The position numbers and the translations under genes are program-made. Under the pieces are notes generated by a model, which saw only the letters and a list, made by a program, of their open reading frames with translations, was not told the DNA's origin and searched no databases. A stretch of 9,323 nucleotides of DNA. It comes from Sulfidibacterium sp964598065. GTDB taxonomy: Bacteria > Bacteroidota > Bacteroidia > Bacteroidales > F082. Shown here piece after piece: positions 7,540 through 9,323 of the stretch (the stretch's first letter is position 1; each line of letters opens with the position of its first letter). Location: NCBI GenBank assembly GCA_964598065.1, contig CAZRAW010000089.1, positions 1-9,323 on the forward strand. Reading direction: 5' to 3'.

Positions 7540-7743
7540 ATGTCTGTGATGGAGCGGCCGGCAAAAGAACGAAACCTTGCCTTTGCGAACACATCGTTAC
7601 GAAAATGGTTATTTATTGAAAGCCCGTTACGGCGTGTGAAGCAAACTCCCCGGCATAACTTACTGATAAAGCAAGGTGATGGCTACCAAGGCTTATTAGC
7701 CATGACGGATACCAGCAAGCATCAGGTCTGGAAAAGATTGTAA
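7540..7743 (+). CDS. Doubtful small hypothetical ORF
   Basis: This is an open frame of 67 aa from ATG 7540 (MSVMERPAKERNLAFANTSL), or of 71 aa from GTG 7528. It is basic, has no signal peptide, membrane segment or recognised motif, and ends LAMTDTSKHQVWKRL. It lies in a 382-bp gap between two minus-strand genes and reads against both. A TTG-N21-TAaaTGTG pair (7499-7530) could serve as a promoter but would put the RNA start almost at the ATG. The sequence is noticeably richer in G and C than the intergenic stretches around it, which argues for a real or decayed gene or a repeat element. An overlapping frame is also open in part, so chance cannot be excluded. Confidence 0.3.
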   Translation: MSVMERPAKERNLAFANTSLRKWLFIESPLRRVKQTPRHNLLIKQGDGYQGLLAMTDTSKHQVWKRL

Positions 7744-7745
7744 TG

Positions 7746-7774
7746 AAAAATTGGGGCAAAAGATGTGTTTTGCC
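7746..7774 (-). terminator. Likely terminator of the small Cys membrane protein gene
   Basis: On the minus strand GGCAAAA and TTTTGCC form a 7-bp stem with a 6-nt loop (7755-7774), starting 14 nt past the stop at 7789. Five T follow after CCAA (7746-7750 on the plus strand). On the plus strand there is no T run after the stem, so it should act in the minus direction only. Confidence 0.5.
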
Positions 7775-7788
7775 AAGGCATTAAATTG

Positions 7789-8055
7789 TTATTCCGAGAT
7801 GGCTTTTTCTGTCATAATCCGGATATTTTTCCGGCTGATAGGACTTTTCTTCTGATAATTTATTTCTTCTACAATACTGCTGGTGTGACAAGAGTCATGG
7901 GCACAAGCCAGTTTCTTTCCTGTTTTCGGGTCGCGAATGGAACTGGAACATTGTTTTTTGAATTGCCCTCCTTTAATAAAAAACATTTTAATTGCAAAGC
8001 CGGCAAATGCAACTCCAAGAATAGCTATCGAAAGAAGAAATAATTTGATAAACAT
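7789..8055 (-). CDS. Small single-pass membrane protein with three cysteines
   Basis: This is an 88-aa protein with an N-terminal hydrophobic segment (about residues 4-27, LFLLSIAILGVAFAGFAIKMFF) and then a short polar tail. The tail contains GGQFKKQCSS with C36, DPKTGKKLAC with C51, and DSC with C56. From memory, Bacteroidota genomes carry short proteins annotated as membrane or secreted protein with this layout: one membrane helix, then FKKxCSS, DPxTGxR and a Cys pair. NqrM (DUF539), a small cysteine-bearing maturation factor of Na+-NQR, has a similar architecture, but I cannot show that they are related. The cysteines suggest metal or Fe-S binding or disulfides (inference). The 32 residues after C56 are polar and basic and not recognised. 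A TAACTTTG box lies 21 nt upstream of the ATG. It is divergent from the secreted repeat protein. Confidence 0.75.
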   Translation of the reverse strand: MFIKLFLLSIAILGVAFAGFAIKMFFIKGGQFKKQCSSSIRDPKTGKKLACAHDSCHTSSIVEEINYQKKSPISRKNIRIMTEKAISE

Positions 8056-8075
8056 CTTTTTAATTTTTCTTTTTG

Positions 8076-8083
8076 CAAAGTTA
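8076..8083 (-). promoter_or_regulatory. -7 promoter box for the small membrane protein gene
   Basis: On the minus strand TAACTTTG is a perfect TAnnTTTG match 21 nt before the ATG at 8055, which predicts a very short leader. No TTG or TTTG is seen 17-23 nt further upstream. Confidence 0.5.
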
Positions 8084-8186
8084 ATTCATTTCCCCATTTA
8101 AAGTGAATGATTTCACAATAATTAAGATTATTTTGGAAAGTAAATTCACAAATAGGACATATCATCTTAGCTTTGAATAATTTAAA

Positions 8187-8217
8187 TTGATTCTAAGAAA
8201 CAAACATGTTATTTTTG
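8187..8217 (+). promoter_or_regulatory. Promoter of the secreted repeat protein gene
   Basis: TTG (8187-8189), a 20-nt spacer and TATTTTTG (8210-8217) match the Bacteroidota consensus in both boxes and in spacing. RNA would start near 8224 and leave a leader of about 70 nt. The TTG overlaps the palindrome AATTTAAATT (8179-8188) inside a looser dyad (CTTAG at 8166-8170, CTAAG at 8193-8197), which could be a regulator site. Confidence 0.6.
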
Positions 8218-8296
8218 AATTGTTAAAAAGTTAATACTGGTAAAATAAAGTACTGAAAATATTTTAAATGCAATCAGTCTAATCTTTCTAAAAAAA

Positions 8297-9133
8297 ATGA
8301 TCATGAACAAAAAAATCTTTACGCTGCAAAAAACGATTCTTTTTTTGTTACCATTTATTTTGGCATCTTTGAGTGTTCAGGCACAGAATCCAAATTTCAT
8401 CATTAAAAAGAAATTTTTATTTACGATTCCATCCCGGGGGGTGAAAACTTACAAAATAATTGTCCCCGAGGGAGCTAAGAAAATCAGCGCCGTTATTAGC
8501 GGGCAGACGGAGATGGTTAATCTTAAAATTATCGGGCCAACGGATGTTACTCTTTGCAAGAACACAACCTGGTCATATTTATCCACTTGGCGAAAACCGC
8601 TTCGCTGTTCTGTCGGTGTTGTTAATAACAAACGGCAAAGTCAGGGAACCTGGACGATACGAGTCGAGGGTGCCGTACACATCTCTAAAGCCGATAAAGT
8701 TAAATCCATATCAGGAGTCTTAACTGTTTTTATGGAAGTTACAGGAAGCAAAGTTGCCAACGACAAAGAACATTCTTCGGCTTTGGCATTACCATTCGAA
8801 AAAAAGATTCCGTTTACGATTCCATCCCCGGGGGTGAAAACGTATGAAATAACTGTCCCTGAAGGGGCAAAGAATATCAGGGCGGTTGTCAGCGGTCAAA
8901 CAGAAATGATTAATCTTGATATTATTGGCCCTACGCATGTTACCCTTTGTCATAATTCAACCTGGTCCTATTCATCCACTTGGAAAAAGCCACTTCACTG
9001 TTCTGTCGGTATTGTTAATAACAAACGGCAAAGCCCGGGAACCTGGGTGATAAAAATCAAAGGTGCCGTACACGTTTCTAAAGCGGATAAGATTAAATCC
9101 GTATCCGGAGTTTTAACAATTTATGTAAGATAG
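8297..9133 (+). CDS. Secreted protein with two tandem PPC-like beta-sandwich repeats
   Basis: This is a 278-aa exported protein of unknown role. Residues 1-29 are a signal peptide with the hydrophobic stretch TILFLLPFILASLSVQA and cleavage expected before Q30. Residues 38-146 and 169-277 are two copies of one domain, about 74% identical by my count and without gaps (offset 131 residues). Each has KTYxIxVPEGAK, then SGQTEMxNLxIIGPT, TLC-N-TW, a second Cys (C87/C104 and C218/C235), GTWxIxxxGAVH and a final SGVLT strand. This order resembles bacterial pre-peptidase C-terminal (PPC) domains, which have DLYV-x-C...C...GTWYV-x-LxG...SGVxL. There is no attached protease, no lipobox and no C-terminal sorting domain. 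The linker (147-168) is polar. The ATG at 8303 is an equally good start. PPC domains often bind carbohydrates or act as adhesion or maturation modules, but here the function is unknown. Confidence 0.85.
   Translation: MIMNKKIFTLQKTILFLLPFILASLSVQAQNPNFIIKKKFLFTIPSRGVKTYKIIVPEGAKKISAVISGQTEMVNLKIIGPTDVTLCKNTTWSYLSTWRKPLRCSVGVVNNKRQSQGTWTIRVEGAVHISKADKVKSISGVLTVFMEVTGSKVANDKEHSSALALPFEKKIPFTIPSPGVKTYEITVPEGAKNIRAVVSGQTEMINLDIIGPTHVTLCHNSTWSYSSTWKKPLHCSVGIVNNKRQSPGTWVIKIKGAVHVSKADKIKSVSGVLTIYVR
8408..8734 (+). repeat. Direct repeat copy 1 (PPC-like domain)
   Basis: This is the first copy of a coding direct repeat with its partner 393 bp downstream. The copies align without gaps in protein and share long DNA stretches, for example GTTAATAACAAACGGCAAAG at 8621-8640 and at 9014-9033. 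Substitutions are mostly conservative (I/V, K/R). Confidence 0.9.
8801..9127 (+). repeat. Direct repeat copy 2 (PPC-like domain)
   Basis: This is the second copy of the coding direct repeat, offset by 393 bp from the first. It covers nearly the whole C-terminal half of the protein and ends just before the stop codon. Confidence 0.9.
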
Positions 9134-9202
9134 TGATGAAAGGTTTGGCAAAACCATAATGATTTTGAAATTAAAGCTGTCTAAAGTCTAAATGAACATT
9201 TA

Positions 9203-9232
9203 TTGGCTGGTTTTGTGATAAATATAACTTTT
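9203..9232 (+). promoter_or_regulatory. Promoter-like pair pointing out of the window
   Basis: TTG (9203-9205), a 19-nt spacer and TAACTTTT (9225-9232) differ from the Bacteroidota TTG / TAnnTTTG consensus at one position only. The gene it would serve lies beyond the right edge. Confidence 0.35.
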
Positions 9233-9274
9233 ACAACAAGTTAACTTTAGGCAGGTTCATTATAAAAGCTCACT

Positions 9275-9305
9275 ACTGTCCACTTAAAAGAAGTTGAATG
9301 ACAGT
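9275..9305. repeat. Nested inverted repeat near the right edge
   Basis: ACTGTC (9275-9280) pairs with GACAGT (9300-9305), and inside it ACTT (9282-9285) pairs with AAGT (9291-9294) around an AAAAG loop. There is no T run, so it is not an obvious terminator. It could be an operator, a leader hairpin of the next gene, or the end of a mobile element; the window stops too soon to tell. Confidence 0.35.
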
Positions 9306-9323
9306 TGGTTATGATTGAGTTCT

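Larger units (their letters stand above)
9134..9323. other. Gene-free right edge
   Basis: I see no coding region in these 190 bases. A weak hairpin, GGTTT (9142-9146) with AAACC (9151-9155), follows the secreted protein gene but lacks a T run. The palindrome AAGTTAACTT is at 9238-9247. A promoter-like pair and a nested inverted repeat are listed separately. Confidence 0.6.

Noticed and set aside
7371..7619. An 82-aa plus-strand frame over the start of the hydrolase gene
   Set aside because: It begins inside the antisense of a well-supported gene and overlaps the other plus-strand frame at 7528-7743; no family is recognised.
1..9323. CRISPR array, tRNA/rRNA, transposase, toxin-antitoxin or phage defence system
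   Set aside because: No array of spaced repeats, RNA gene signature, transposase motif or recognisable defence gene was found on either strand.

Overview
The window looks like a chromosomal segment of a Bacteroidota (Bacteroidetes) bacterium. The evidence is an RpoC with the Bacteroidota form of the N-terminus, a DUF3467 gene directly behind rpoC, promoter-like sites of the phylum's TTG / TAnnTTTG type, very weak ribosome binding sites, and terminators built on GGCTG/CAGCC stems with A/T flanks. No tRNA, rRNA, CRISPR array, transposase or phage gene is visible. I do not see a convincing new multi-gene system. The most interesting parts are the intergenic region at 6067-6467 and the duplicated secreted protein at the right.

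Left (1-4747, + strand): rpoC fills almost half the window and lacks only the first base of its start codon. A terminator-like hairpin follows, then a 106-aa DUF3467 protein whose stop codon lies inside a perfect 15-bp bidirectional terminator. This is a housekeeping transcription locus; rpoB is presumably just upstream.

Middle (4771-7406, - strand): a FadL/TodX-type outer membrane channel protein with a signal peptide, and 400 bp upstream of it an alpha/beta hydrolase of the S33 / monoglyceride-lipase type with a complete catalytic triad. A strong minus-strand terminator separates them, so they are probably separate transcripts, although both could act on lipids. The 400-bp gap holds a perfect CRP/FNR-type palindrome (TGTGA-N6-TCACA) overlapping a second dyad. 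Next to it is a plus-strand promoter-like pair, followed by about 200 nt with several hairpins and no convincing ORF. This is a candidate small structured RNA, or an elaborate control region for the FadL-like gene.

Right (7407-9323): a doubtful 67-aa plus-strand ORF, a minus-strand small single-pass membrane protein with three cysteines, and, divergent from it, a secreted protein made of two nearly identical PPC-like beta-sandwich repeats. A good TTG-N20-TAttTTTG promoter precedes the secreted protein, and a TAACTTTG box precedes the small membrane protein. The last 190 bases carry no gene but contain another promoter-like pair pointing out of the window and a nested inverted repeat near the edge.
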